Assembly: GCF_016722895.1 (NCBI RefSeq)
Contig: NZ_JAEQNA010000006.1
Location: 247,377-311,376, forward strand
Source: Ramlibacter aurantiacus
GTDB lineage: Bacteria; Pseudomonadota; Gammaproteobacteria; Burkholderiales; Burkholderiaceae_C
Length of the DNA stretch: 64,000 bases
Direction: 5' to 3'
Part shown: positions 40,251 to 49,027 of the stretch, piece by piece
Layout: each line of letters opens with the position of its first letter
How positions within the stretch are numbered: the first letter of the stretch is position 1
Program-made: the position numbers and the translations under genes
Notes under the pieces: generated by a model
Database searches by the model: none
What the model was told of the DNA's origin: nothing
What the model saw: the letters and a program-made list of their open reading frames with translations, nothing else

Positions 40251-41284
40251 GCGGCCTTCGAGGGCCGCAGGGCGGCTTGGCGGAACTGCGTGCGCCGCGT
40301 GGGCGAGTCGATGTGGACCGCCAGCGTCTCCACCAGCGACTCGAGGCTGTGCCCGAGGTCGACCTCGCGCGCCACCAGCACGCGGGCCAGGGGCCCGATT
40401 TCCCGGCAGAGCAGGTCGGCCACCTGGGTGAGTTGGTCGCGCGTGATGGGCGGCTGTGCCTGCCGGCGACGCAGGACGCCGCGTGGGGCGGGGGGCGGTG
40501 GCACGGAGGCGGCAGCCGGCTGCGCAGCCACGACGGGCGGGGCTTCGTCCAGCACCAGGTGGATGTCATGCAGGCGTCCGTGCTTGTCCTGGAACGGGCC
40601 CAGGTAGCAGAAGCGGTGGACCGCGGCCGGGTCGATGCGGCACACGGCGTCCCGCAAGGTGCTCGATGCGAGCAGCTGGTCCGGTTGGGCAAAGTCCATG
40701 ACCCGCTGAGCCACGTTGATGCCATCGCCCAGCACATTCGCCCGGTTGTTGATGTCGGAGACCACGCGCACGTCGCCCAAGTGCAGGCCGATGCGCGTCT
40801 GCATGGGCGGCGTGCGATGCGCCCGCAGCAACAGCACCAGCCGGCGGGCGACTTCCAGGGGCACCGTGGGCGGGCCGATGAAGCACAGTGCCGCGCCGTC
40901 GCCGGTGTCGATGGCCAGCCGGCTCTCTTCCGGGATGTCCTGCAGGGCCTTGCCGATCAGCAGCTTGAAGGCCTCCTTGGCCTCGACCTGCTCATCGACA
41001 GGTCGCATGGAGGCACCCACGAGGTCGATGAACACGATGGTGCACACCAGGCTGCGCCGGGTGGTGAAGCCGGCCGCCGGAGCGTGCGGCTGAGCGGATT
41101 TGCCAGGGGTGGGCGCGGGGACCCAGCCGGGCCGGAACTCGGCCACCGAATACCTGGAAGTCGACGTTCGCTGCATAGGCCATTCGATGGTGCGCAGCTT
41201 CGCAGGTTCGAGCAACCCGGCCGCGCGTTGCGGCCGCATTGCTCGCAGCGGGTACAGGGCGGGGGAGGGCAGTGGAGGATTCAC
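40247..41284 (-). CDS. Class III adenylate/guanylate cyclase-domain protein
   Basis: 345 residues. The class III nucleotide cyclase domain (about 78-250) shows the metal Asp87 (VFIDLVGAS) and Asp129 (DTGDGAALCF) with the usual spacing, plus transition-state Asn190 and Arg194 (GDGINVAQRV). The canonical substrate-specifying Lys before the GDG is not evident, so ATP or GTP use is unclear. A Pro/Ala linker then leads to a C-terminal helical region (PPITRDQLTQVADLLCREIG) of the kind also seen after Ser/Thr kinases. A GTG start at 41284 overlaps the stop of the upstream HAMP gene by 4 nt. Confidence 0.82.
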   Translation of the reverse strand: MNPPLPSPALYPLRAMRPQRAAGLLEPAKLRTIEWPMQRTSTSRYSVAEFRPGWVPAPTPGKSAQPHAPAAGFTTRRSLVCTIVFIDLVGASMRPVDEQVEAKEAFKLLIGKALQDIPEESRLAIDTGDGAALCFIGPPTVPLEVARRLVLLLRAHRTPPMQTRIGLHLGDVRVVSDINNRANVLGDGINVAQRVMDFAQPDQLLASSTLRDAVCRIDPAAVHRFCYLGPFQDKHGRLHDIHLVLDEAPPVVAAQPAAASVPPPPAPRGVLRRRQAQPPITRDQLTQVADLLCREIGPLARVLVAREVDLGHSLESLVETLAVHIDSPTRRTQFRQAALRPSKAA

Positions 41285-41655
41285 CAGCGTGACTCCTGTG
41301 CAATCATGTGCAGGGCCTTCTCGAGGCTGTAACGCATGCGGTTGAACGAGGCGCCGAGCGCGGCGAGGTCGTCGTGCGCATCCGCGTCGAACGGCGGTTC
41401 GTCGAAGTGGCCCGTGCTGATTCGTTCGGCCTTGCTGGCCATGCGCCGGATCGGACGGACGATGGTCAATCGGATGACCAGGTTCAGTGCGAGGGCCATG
41501 CCGACGAAGATGGCGGCCAGGGACAGCACCAGCGCGTGCGCATCCGGCTGCGGGTCGGCAGGCACGCTTGCCACCACCTGCGCCATGCCTAGGCCGACCA
41601 GGACGATCGGCAGCATGGCAAGGTTGAATCTCAACAGTAGTCCCATCGTATTCAT
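41281..41655 (-). CDS. Small membrane HAMP-domain protein, partner of the cyclase
   Basis: 124 residues: two membrane helices (about 5-28 and 40-64) joined by a very short periplasmic loop, then a HAMP domain (LTIVRPIRRMASKAERISTG to FNRMRYSLEKAL). There is no output domain of its own. GTGA overlap with the cyclase gene indicates a pair that together would resemble a membrane-bound HAMP-cyclase. AGGGAGA upstream supports the start at 41655 over a longer form from 41703. Confidence 0.82.
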   Translation of the reverse strand: MNTMGLLLRFNLAMLPIVLVGLGMAQVVASVPADPQPDAHALVLSLAAIFVGMALALNLVIRLTIVRPIRRMASKAERISTGHFDEPPFDADAHDDLAALGASFNRMRYSLEKALHMIAQESRW

Positions 41656-41717
41656 TCTCCCTGGGCCGGCGATTCTATCGACGGGGAGGAGCTGGAGCCG
41701 CACCGGATAATCAGTCC

Positions 41718-42464
41718 ATGTCAGCTCGCGTTCTGTTTGGATTCCACGCCGTGGGCGTGCGCCTGAAGACCTCGCCCCGTTCGGTGGTCGAGGTCTATTT
41801 CGACGCCAGCCGGCGTGATGCCCGCATGCGGCAGTTCATGGAGCGCGCCCGCGAGGCCGGGGTGCGCCTGATCGAGGCCGACGGCTTGCGCCTGGCCCGC
41901 TTGACCGGCACCAACGGTCACCAGGGCATTGCCGCGCGCGTCGAGGCGGTGCCGCAGGCCCATCGCTCCCTCGACGAACTCCTCGACAGCTTGCAGGAGC
42001 CGCCGTTGTTGCTGGTGCTGGATGGAGTGACGGACCCCCATAACCTCGGCGCCTGCCTGCGCGTCGCCGACGGTGCGGGTGCCCAGGCCGTCATCGCACC
42101 CAAGGACCATGCGGTCGGCGTGAATGCCACCGTGGCCAAGGTGGCGAGCGGCGCGGCCGAGACCGTGCCGTATTTCATGGTGACCAACCTCGCCCGGACG
42201 CTGGGGGAACTGCAGGAGCGCAACATCTGGTGCATCGGCACCAGCGAAGATGCTCCGCGCACGCTTTATGAGGCCGACTTCAAGGGCCCGGTCGCGCTCG
42301 TGCTCGGCGCCGAAGGCCCGGGCATGCGACAGCTCACGCGGAAGACCTGCGATGAGTTGGTGTCCATCCCGATGCAGGGGGCGGTAGAGAGCCTGAACGT
42401 CTCGGTCGCCAGCGGGGTCTGCCTGTACGAGGCGCGCCGCCAGCGCTTGCACGCCACGCGTTAG
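41718..42464 (+). CDS. rlmB: 23S rRNA (guanosine-2'-O-)-methyltransferase RlmB
   Basis: 248-residue SpoU/TrmH-family enzyme that methylates G2251 of 23S rRNA. The N-terminal L30e-like substrate-binding part is followed by the SPOUT knot motifs NLGACLRVADGAG, LVLGAEGPGMRQL and SIPMQGAVESLNVSVASGV. It is divergent from the HAMP gene by 62 nt, with a -10-like GATAAT at 41706-41711. Confidence 0.93.
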   Translation: MSARVLFGFHAVGVRLKTSPRSVVEVYFDASRRDARMRQFMERAREAGVRLIEADGLRLARLTGTNGHQGIAARVEAVPQAHRSLDELLDSLQEPPLLLVLDGVTDPHNLGACLRVADGAGAQAVIAPKDHAVGVNATVAKVASGAAETVPYFMVTNLARTLGELQERNIWCIGTSEDAPRTLYEADFKGPVALVLGAEGPGMRQLTRKTCDELVSIPMQGAVESLNVSVASGVCLYEARRQRLHATR

Positions 42465-42468
42465 GCGC

Positions 42469-43044
42469 TCAGACCCAGCCGAACCAGCCCAGCAAGCCGC
42501 CCGCCGCGAGCAGCCAGAGCAGGTGGAGCCGGGTGCGCCAGACGATGATCGTGGTGGCGAGGCTCAGCAACCAGACCGGCCATCGCTGCAGGTCGTACCG
42601 TCCACCCGTGGCCAGCAGCCATCCAGTCGCCACCAGCAGTGCCACCACGATGGGCGCCATGCCTTGCTTGAATGCCCGCACCGCACGACGGTCGCGGTTG
42701 CGCTGTCCCCAACTGGCGGCAGCGTAGGTCAGCGTGGTGCTGGGCAGCAGGATGCCCGTCAGCGCCAGCACCAGCCCCATCGCGGCACCGGGCAGGCCAC
42801 CGCCGGCCTGGAGGCCGACATTCCAGCCCAGCAGACCCACGAACAGCACGTTGGGTCCTGGAGCCGCCTGCGCGATGGCGATGGCAGCGGTGAACTCGGC
42901 ATCGGTAAGCCAGCGTTGGCGCTCCACCAGGTAGCGGTGCATGTCCGGCACCGTGCTGATCGCTCCGCCCACGGCCAGCAGGGACAGCGCCAGGAAATGC
43001 CCGAAAAAGGCGAGCCAGTCCGCGACGGTGAAGGCGGCCGTCAC
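42469..43044 (-). CDS. Chromate transporter half-subunit (short ChrA), second gene
   Basis: 191 residues, one CHR domain with about six membrane helices. The signature AIAQAAPGPNVLFVGLLGW (PGPN) is present. Short CHR proteins act as pairs and extrude chromate. A GTG start at 43044 overlaps the stop of the upstream half (GTGA), marking a two-gene unit. Confidence 0.87.
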   Translation of the reverse strand: MTAAFTVADWLAFFGHFLALSLLAVGGAISTVPDMHRYLVERQRWLTDAEFTAAIAIAQAAPGPNVLFVGLLGWNVGLQAGGGLPGAAMGLVLALTGILLPSTTLTYAAASWGQRNRDRRAVRAFKQGMAPIVVALLVATGWLLATGGRYDLQRWPVWLLSLATTIIVWRTRLHLLWLLAAGGLLGWFGWV

Positions 43045-43637
43045 GGCGTGATCCGCCGCCAGGTCAAGGCGAATGCGACGCAGCCGAGCACGACCAGCAC
43101 GACGGCCAGCGGCACCCGCAACACGGCGATCGCCAGGAAGGTCGCCACCGCGAGCATCGCGCACCAGCCTCGGCCCAGCGGATTGCGCCCCAGTGCGCCC
43201 AGCAGTTTCAGTCCGGTGGCGGTGATCAGGCCCGCGGCCACCGCACCCATGCCGCGAAGCGCCGCGGCAGCCTGCGGATGCTGCCCCCATTGGGCATAGG
43301 CCAGCGCGAGCGCCAGCACCACGAACATGGGCACCGTGAGGATGCCGGCCAGCGCCACCACCGCGCCGCGCAGGCCGAACCATCGATGGCCCAGCATCAG
43401 CGACAGGTTCACCACGTTGGGCCCGGGTAACAGCTGGGCCACGGCCCAGTCTTCGACGAACTCTTCACGCGTCATCCAGCGGCGGCGCTCGACCAGCTCG
43501 CGCTGCACGACAGCGAGCACGCCGCCGAACCCCTGGAGCGCCATCCAGGTCAGCGCGAGAAACAGCTGGGACAGGGTCTCGGGTCGCAGCCCCGTGGCCT
43601 GTGGGGCCGGCGCGGTGGTGGGTATGGATGGGGTCAC
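43041..43637 (-). CDS. Chromate transporter half-subunit (short ChrA), first gene
   Basis: 198 residues, one CHR domain with the conserved FGGVLAVVQRELVERRRW and AVAQLLPGPNVVNLSLMLG motifs. Together with the next gene it makes a split chromate efflux pair. Start chosen at GTG 43637; an extension to 43817 is Arg/Pro-rich and not membrane-like. Other genes of chromate resistance (chrB) are not adjacent. Confidence 0.87.
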   Translation of the reverse strand: MTPSIPTTAPAPQATGLRPETLSQLFLALTWMALQGFGGVLAVVQRELVERRRWMTREEFVEDWAVAQLLPGPNVVNLSLMLGHRWFGLRGAVVALAGILTVPMFVVLALALAYAQWGQHPQAAAALRGMGAVAAGLITATGLKLLGALGRNPLGRGWCAMLAVATFLAIAVLRVPLAVVLVVLGCVAFALTWRRITP

Positions 43638-43838
43638 CGTTCGATTATCCGCAGCCCGGCACGGGCATCCCGGTCCAGAAAAAATCCCCCGGGGCCTGAG
43701 CCGCGGGGGACGAAGTCGCCGGGGGAAGAAACTTGAAAGAAAACCCGGCGAAGGTTGGAGCCGCGAGACGCCCTCAGGTTCCCCTCGGGAAAAGTTCACG
43801 AGAGCGACTCGTAGCATGGACCCTGCTCTTGCATACCG

Positions 43839-43866
43839 TGGTCAGATGCCCGTGTGTCTGTAGGAT
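43839..43866 (+). promoter_or_regulatory. Candidate sigma-70 promoter for the FtsH-like gene
   Basis: TGGTCA (43839-43844), a 16-bp spacer and TAGGAT (43861-43866); each hexamer matches consensus at 4 of 6. It would start mRNA near 43873, 36 nt before the ATG. The rest of the 271-bp gap shows only GC-rich inverted segments. Confidence 0.3.
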
Positions 43867-43908
43867 GCCTCTGACATTCTTTGTGCCACGTCCCTTCTGA
43901 AAGAGACC

Positions 43909-46032
43909 ATGTCGGATTTATCGGCTAGCAATACGCAGAGCCCCGAATTCACGAAAGACGAGCCGCCCGCCGGCAGCTTGTGGTTGGCCATCAAGAAGAT
44001 CGCCACCCGGCTGTCCGACTGGTTCGTCATCCAGACCGCCGCCGTCAAGGTGCTGGTCGTCGCCCTGGCCCTCATGATTCCCGCCACGGGCCTGTACTCC
44101 TTCGTCCTGCTGCAGAAGCAGGCAGTCCTGGCCGAGCAGGTTCGCCTGATGCCGGGCGGCCAGTCCGGCCACAGCATCAACGAGAGCCTGCCGGTCGTCT
44201 TCGGCGGCGGGTCCGTGTTGGCTTTCCTCGAGAACAACCCGATCGATCGCATCACGGTCATCTACAAGCCGCTGATGTGGAACGTGTCGGAGCGCTTCAT
44301 CCTGGTCGAGTCCGGCGGGCAGCAGCACGCGTTCTATCCGTCGGACATGGAAACCAAGATCTTCGCGGACAAGGCCGTGCAGGCGCCCTGGGGCGGCAAG
44401 CTCAGCTTCGTGCCGCGCGCGGAACTCAGCCCGAAAAGCCTCGAGTTGATCCAGCGCCTCGATCAGCGCTTCGAAGGTGCCCGGCCCCAGTCCGAGAAGG
44501 ACGCCTGGAAAGCCGGCGTGAGTGGCGTGCTGTCGGCCTCGCTCACGCTCGGCCTGCTGGGTTTCCTGTTCTTCCAGTTGCGTGGCCAGCACAAGTCGCT
44601 CAAGTTCATCGAATCGGCCCAGGTGCAGGGATCCATCGACGACCTGGTCGGCATGGACGACATCAAGACCGAAGTGGCGCAGATCAAGGACCAGTACCAG
44701 CGCCGGGCCGAGTATGCGGAGTACGGCATCAAGAAGCCGTTCAACGTGATGTTCAGCGGCCCCGCGGGCACCGGCAAGACCAAGCTTGCCAGCTACCTGG
44801 CCAAGGAGCTGAACCTGCCGATCCTGTTCCACTCGGCAGTGAACCTCGAGACGGGCTATGTCGGTGGCGGCGCGAACACCCTCAACCGCATCGTCTCGAT
44901 GGCCAAGCGGCGCAAGCGTTGCATCGTCTTCCTCGACGAGGCGCAGGATCTGTTCATGAAGCGCGGCGGCCATCGCAAGTTCGATGACGATACGCAGAAC
45001 ATGCTGCTGGCGGTGCTCGACGGCGTGCGCACGAAGAGCGACGCCGAGATCATCTGGATCGTGGCGAGCAACTTCAACAGCGAGAGCATGCAGATGGACG
45101 AAGCCATGCTGCGCCGCTTCCAGATGAAGGTCGACTTCCGCCTGCCGAACAAGGAAGAGCGCGAGGCCATCGTCGGCCATTACCTGAAGGAGCGCTCCGA
45201 CAAGGTGCTGCCCGACCTCGACCTGCGCCACCTCGTGGAGATCACCGAAGGCCGCAGCCCGGCCGACCTCGAGACCATCGTCAACCAGGCGGGCATCAGC
45301 GCCGTGCAGGCCGGCGAGATGATCGGCACCGACACGCTCATGCAGGCGGCCGAGCGGGTCATGGTGGGCAACGTCAACACCAACACCACCAAGGAACGTG
45401 AGCGCGACCGCCGCATCATCGCCATCCACGAGTGGGGGCACTTCCTGGTCGACTTCGAGCAGGAGCGCAAGCGCTGCGGCGATGACTGGGAGCGAATCCT
45501 GGCCGAGATGAAGACGCTCAAGATCTCGCTGAAGGCCAACCCGCGCAACAACGCGCTCGGCTTCGTCTTCCACAAGCAGGGCGCCAACCTGCTCAAGACC
45601 AAGGGCGACATCGAGCACGACGTGCGCGTGCTGCTCGGCGGCATGGCCAACGAGGAGCTGTTCTTTGGTGAAGAAGGCACCACCAATGGCGCCCACAACG
45701 ACATCACGCGGGTCACCCGCCTGCTGCACCATGCCGTCGGCGAGATGGGTATGTACCGCAAGACCCGCCTCAACTTCGGCGCGCTGGCGTCCGAAGGCAG
45801 CAACCGCAACGTGGACGAAGAGACGCGCAGCATCATGGAAGCGCAGAGCGAGCGGCTCTATGGCGAGACCAAGGCCTTGCTGGCGCGCCTGAAGCCGATG
45901 ACCGAGCACCTGGCCGGCAAGCTGATGGACGCGGGCGAGATGAGCCTGAAGGAGGCGCTGTCCGAGATCCGCAATTTCGAGGCGGCCTGCCAGAACTTCA
46001 ACAACCGCGTGGGCCTGGTCCAGCCGGTCTGA
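43909..46032 (+). CDS. Divergent membrane AAA+ metalloprotease, FtsH-like
   Basis: 707 residues. Two membrane helices (about 45-68 and 200-222) flank a ~130-residue periplasmic domain. The AAA+ domain has Walker A GPAGTGKTK near 284, pore-loop GYVGGGAN, Walker B IVFLDEAQDLF and an arginine finger in MLRRFQMKV. The M41-type peptidase domain has zinc-binding His507-Glu-Trp-Gly-His (IHEWGHF) and the third ligand Asp598 (AHNDITRV). It differs strongly from housekeeping FtsH (HEAGH, IDEID), so it is probably a second, specialised FtsH. A strong terminator follows. Confidence 0.85.
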   Translation: MSDLSASNTQSPEFTKDEPPAGSLWLAIKKIATRLSDWFVIQTAAVKVLVVALALMIPATGLYSFVLLQKQAVLAEQVRLMPGGQSGHSINESLPVVFGGGSVLAFLENNPIDRITVIYKPLMWNVSERFILVESGGQQHAFYPSDMETKIFADKAVQAPWGGKLSFVPRAELSPKSLELIQRLDQRFEGARPQSEKDAWKAGVSGVLSASLTLGLLGFLFFQLRGQHKSLKFIESAQVQGSIDDLVGMDDIKTEVAQIKDQYQRRAEYAEYGIKKPFNVMFSGPAGTGKTKLASYLAKELNLPILFHSAVNLETGYVGGGANTLNRIVSMAKRRKRCIVFLDEAQDLFMKRGGHRKFDDDTQNMLLAVLDGVRTKSDAEIIWIVASNFNSESMQMDEAMLRRFQMKVDFRLPNKEEREAIVGHYLKERSDKVLPDLDLRHLVEITEGRSPADLETIVNQAGISAVQAGEMIGTDTLMQAAERVMVGNVNTNTTKERERDRRIIAIHEWGHFLVDFEQERKRCGDDWERILAEMKTLKISLKANPRNNALGFVFHKQGANLLKTKGDIEHDVRVLLGGMANEELFFGEEGTTNGAHNDITRVTRLLHHAVGEMGMYRKTRLNFGALASEGSNRNVDEETRSIMEAQSERLYGETKALLARLKPMTEHLAGKLMDAGEMSLKEALSEIRNFEAACQNFNNRVGLVQPV

Positions 46033-46047
46033 CGGCACGCTCCCCTG

Positions 46048-46078
46048 CGAAAAAGGCCGCCTGCGGGCGGCTTTTTCG
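46048..46078 (+). terminator. Intrinsic terminator after the FtsH-like gene
   Basis: A GC-rich stem (57-61 against 66-70 in the last two digits, loop TGCG) is extended by A/T pairs up to 46048/46078, with one bulged G at 46056 and a T5 run on the right. Confidence 0.85.
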
Positions 46079-46172
46079 TGCGCGATGCTTTCCTACTAAG
46101 GGGTTGCCACTGATTGCGGCGCGGGTGCGCTGGCCGCACTGTCCGGCGCTCCCACCCTCGCGAAGGTCAGTC

Positions 46173-46880
46173 ATGGACAGACGTGCATTCGTGCGTACCT
46201 GCACCGCGTCAGCGGCCGGTTTGTCACTGGCGAACCTTCCCCCCGCAATGGCGGCGATGGACCGGCCGAACGAGCATGCCAAGGCGGTGCTGGTCGATCG
46301 GGAGGGGCGACCGCTGCGCGCATCGAGCCTTCGGCCGCAAACCAACTACCTGTTCCACTACCCGTTCGAGAGCACCCCCGTGCTCCTGCTGGACCTGGGT
46401 CGGGCCGTGGCACCGCAGTCGGTCGCTGCCAGCAGCGGGCAAGATTCATACGCCTGGCCCGGAGGAGTCGGCGCCCGGCAAGCGATCGTCGCGTTCTCGG
46501 CCATCTGTTCACACAAGCTGGTCTATCCGACGCGCAACGTGAACTTCATCAGCTTCCGCAGCCAGCGCGCGCGCCGCGGCGTCCAGGATGGCCTCATCCA
46601 CTGCTGCGCCGATCACAGCCAGTATGACCCGGGCCAGGCGGCGCGCGTGGTCGCCGGGCCGGCGCCGACTCCCTTGGCGGCGATCTTGCTGACCTACGAC
46701 AGCCATACCGACACCCTGACAGCGTATGGCACGCTCGGGTCGGAGTTGTTCGATGAGTTTTTCCAGCGCTACCAGGCCAAGCTGGCGCTGGAACATGGTC
46801 CGACCGCGCGGCAGGAGGTCAGTGGCCAGGCAAGGGTCTGGGAATTGGAGCAGTACACACGCAACAACATGACCTGTTGA
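46173..46880 (+). CDS. Rieske [2Fe-2S] domain protein, exported by a Tat-like signal
   Basis: 235 residues. The N-terminus MDRRAFVRTCTASAAGL has a twin Arg and a hydrophobic stretch ending near residue 28, typical of Tat export of a folded cofactor protein. Cluster ligands are read as Cys112-Ser-His114 and Cys145-Ala-Asp-His148. The 30-residue gap between the two boxes is about twice the usual one, so the fold is atypical. It may be a small redox subunit, but no oxidase or cytochrome partner is adjacent. Start chosen at ATG 46173. Confidence 0.7.
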   Translation: MDRRAFVRTCTASAAGLSLANLPPAMAAMDRPNEHAKAVLVDREGRPLRASSLRPQTNYLFHYPFESTPVLLLDLGRAVAPQSVAASSGQDSYAWPGGVGARQAIVAFSAICSHKLVYPTRNVNFISFRSQRARRGVQDGLIHCCADHSQYDPGQAARVVAGPAPTPLAAILLTYDSHTDTLTAYGTLGSELFDEFFQRYQAKLALEHGPTARQEVSGQARVWELEQYTRNNMTC

Positions 46881-46917
46881 AGGGTGTTCGGCGCCCCCTG
46901 CGCGCGGGATGACCCGA

Positions 46918-48087
46918 CTACAGCCGGGCGAGTCGGGTCAGCGCCTCCTGGAGCGTCTGGTCCTGTTTGGCGAAGCAGAAGCGCACCACGCGTTGGTCGA
47001 ACCCGTCACCGTAGAACGCCGACAGCGGGATCGCGGCGACCCCGATCTCGCGCGTGAGCCACTGGCAGAAGTCCGCTTCCGGCAGGTCGCTGACGGCGGA
47101 GATGTCCACGCACTGGAAGTACGTGCCGTCGCTGGGCAACATGCGCAGCCGCGTGCGTGCCAGTCCTTCGCGGAACAGGTCACGCTTGCGCTGGTAGAAG
47201 CCGGCCAGCTGCTGCCAGGGGCCGGGGTTGGCCATGTAGCTGGCCAGGCCGTGCTGCATGGGCGTGTTCACCGTGAACACGTTGAACTGGTGCACCTTGC
47301 GGAACTCGGCGGTCAGGGCCGCTGGCGCTGCCACGTACCCCACTTTCCAGCCGGTCACGTGGAAGGTCTTGCCGAAGCTCGAGACGATGAAGCTGCGGTT
47401 GGCCAGGCCGTCGAACCGCGCCGCGCTTTCGTGGTCGCGTCCATCGAACACCATGTGCTCGTACACCTCGTCGCTGATCACCAGCACGTCGGTGGGCGCA
47501 AGGATGTCCTGCAGGCGCAGCATGTCCTGGCGGCTCCAGATCGTGGCGCTGGGGTTGTGCGGGGAGTTGATGATGATGGCGCGGGTTCGCGGCGACAGCG
47601 CCGCCGCGATGCGGTCGAAGTCGGGGCGGAAGCTGCCGGGCGTCAGCGGCACACGAACCACGGTGCCGCCCGCCAGCTCGATGCTGGGTACGTAGCTGTC
47701 GTAGCAGGGCTCCAGCACGATCACCTCGTCCCCCGGGTGCACCACGGCCAGCACGGCGGTGATGATGGCCTGGGTCGCGCCCGCCGTGATGGTGATCTCG
47801 TCGGCCGGGTCGTAGCGGCGGCCGTAGTGCGTGGCGATCTTGTCCGAGACGGCCTGGCGCAGTGCCGGCACGCCCGTCATCGGTGGGTACTGGTTGTGCC
47901 CCGCCTTCATCGCGTCGCACACGGCATCCACCAGGTGCGATGCGCACTCGAAGTCCGGGAAGCCCTGGCCGAGGTTCACGGCACCGTGCTGCGCGGCCAG
48001 GGAGGACATGACCGTGAAGATGGTCGTGCCCACCTCGGGCAGCTTGCTGGCCAGGGGCGGGGTTCGGGAGATCGCTTCAGAGTTCAT
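46918..48087 (-). CDS. ybdL: Methionine aminotransferase-like PLP enzyme (YbdL type)
   Basis: 389-residue class I aminotransferase. The PLP Lys lies in SSFGKTFHVTGWKVGY, the Asn/Asp pair in SPHNPSATIW and ISDEVYEH, and the C-terminal Arg in VVRFCFAKQ. The N-terminal NLGQGFPDFECASHLVDAV matches YbdL, which transaminates methionine and bulky amino acids in the salvage path. It overlaps the upstream cysB by 11 nt, so both sit in one transcript; sulfur-amino-acid control by CysB would fit (inference). Confidence 0.85.
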   Translation of the reverse strand: MNSEAISRTPPLASKLPEVGTTIFTVMSSLAAQHGAVNLGQGFPDFECASHLVDAVCDAMKAGHNQYPPMTGVPALRQAVSDKIATHYGRRYDPADEITITAGATQAIITAVLAVVHPGDEVIVLEPCYDSYVPSIELAGGTVVRVPLTPGSFRPDFDRIAAALSPRTRAIIINSPHNPSATIWSRQDMLRLQDILAPTDVLVISDEVYEHMVFDGRDHESAARFDGLANRSFIVSSFGKTFHVTGWKVGYVAAPAALTAEFRKVHQFNVFTVNTPMQHGLASYMANPGPWQQLAGFYQRKRDLFREGLARTRLRMLPSDGTYFQCVDISAVSDLPEADFCQWLTREIGVAAIPLSAFYGDGFDQRVVRFCFAKQDQTLQEALTRLARL

Positions 48088-49024
48088 AGTCGTTGACGTG
48101 GCCGCTCATGGCCTTGGCGATCAGGTTGCGGTCGAGCCGGTCGGACAGCAGTTCCGCGAACCGGTAGACGAAGTTGCGCAGATAGGCCCCGCGCTTGAGG
48201 GCCAGCCGCGCCACGTTCTGGCCGAACAGATGACCCATCGGCCGCACCGCCAGGCGCGCCTGGGCCGGCTCCTCCTCCCGCACGGCCATCTCGGCCACGA
48301 TGCCGATGCCCAGGCCCAGGCGGACGTAGGTCTTGATCACGTCCGAATCGATGGCCTCGAGGGCAATGCGCGGCTCGAGCTTGCGTTGGGCAAACGCCGC
48401 GTCGACGCGGGTGCGGCCGGTGAATGACGGGTGATAGGTGATGAGCGGCTCGGCCGCCAGGTCTTCCAGGCTGATCCGTTCCTTCTGCGCCAGGGGGTGG
48501 TCCGGCGGCAGCACCAGCACGTGCTGCCATTCGTAGCAGGGCAGGGTGACCAGCTCGGGATAGTCAGCCAGCGATTCGGTGGCGATGCCCACTTCGGCCA
48601 CTTCGTCGAGGACCATGCGGGCCACCTGGTCGGGCGATCCCTGGTGCAGGCTCACGTTCACCTTGGGGTACGCCTCCCGCAGCTTGGCCACCGGCACGGG
48701 CAGCACATAGCGCGCCTGGGTGTGGGTGGTGGCGATGGACAAGGTGCCGCTGTCCTGCGCGCTGAACTGCTCGCCGATGCGCTTGAGGTTGCCCACCTCG
48801 CGCATGATCAGCTCGATGCTGCGCAGCACGTGCTGGCCCGGCTCGGTGACCCGCTTGAGCCGCTTGCCGTGGCGCGCGAAGATCTCCACGCCCAGCTCCT
48901 CTTCCAGCTCGATGATGGCCTTGGAGACGCCGGGCTGCGAGGTGTGCAGCGACTTGGCGGCCTCCGTGAGGTTCAGGTTGCGCCGAACGGCTTCCTGGAC
49001 GAAGCGGAACTGGTGCAGGTTCAT
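48077..49024 (-). CDS. cysB: LysR-family transcriptional regulator CysB
   Basis: 315-residue LysR-type regulator. The N-terminal winged helix (NLTEAAKSLHTSQPGVSKAI) and the co-inducer domain with SIATTHTQARYVLPVPVAKL match CysB/Cbl, activators of sulfate assimilation that respond to O- or N-acetylserine. The start at 49024 is followed upstream by an 8-bp inverted repeat in the leader. It is the first gene of the pair cysB-ybdL. Confidence 0.9.
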   Translation of the reverse strand: MNLHQFRFVQEAVRRNLNLTEAAKSLHTSQPGVSKAIIELEEELGVEIFARHGKRLKRVTEPGQHVLRSIELIMREVGNLKRIGEQFSAQDSGTLSIATTHTQARYVLPVPVAKLREAYPKVNVSLHQGSPDQVARMVLDEVAEVGIATESLADYPELVTLPCYEWQHVLVLPPDHPLAQKERISLEDLAAEPLITYHPSFTGRTRVDAAFAQRKLEPRIALEAIDSDVIKTYVRLGLGIGIVAEMAVREEEPAQARLAVRPMGHLFGQNVARLALKRGAYLRNFVYRFAELLSDRLDRNLIAKAMSGHVNDYEL

Positions 49025-49027
49025 ATC

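Noticed and set aside
43732..43738. CTTGAAA upstream of the FtsH-like gene, identical to the -35 of heat-shock (sigma-32) promoters
   Set aside because: No CCCCAT-like -10 lies 13-17 bp downstream, so a sigma-32 promoter is not supported, though it would have fitted a protease gene.
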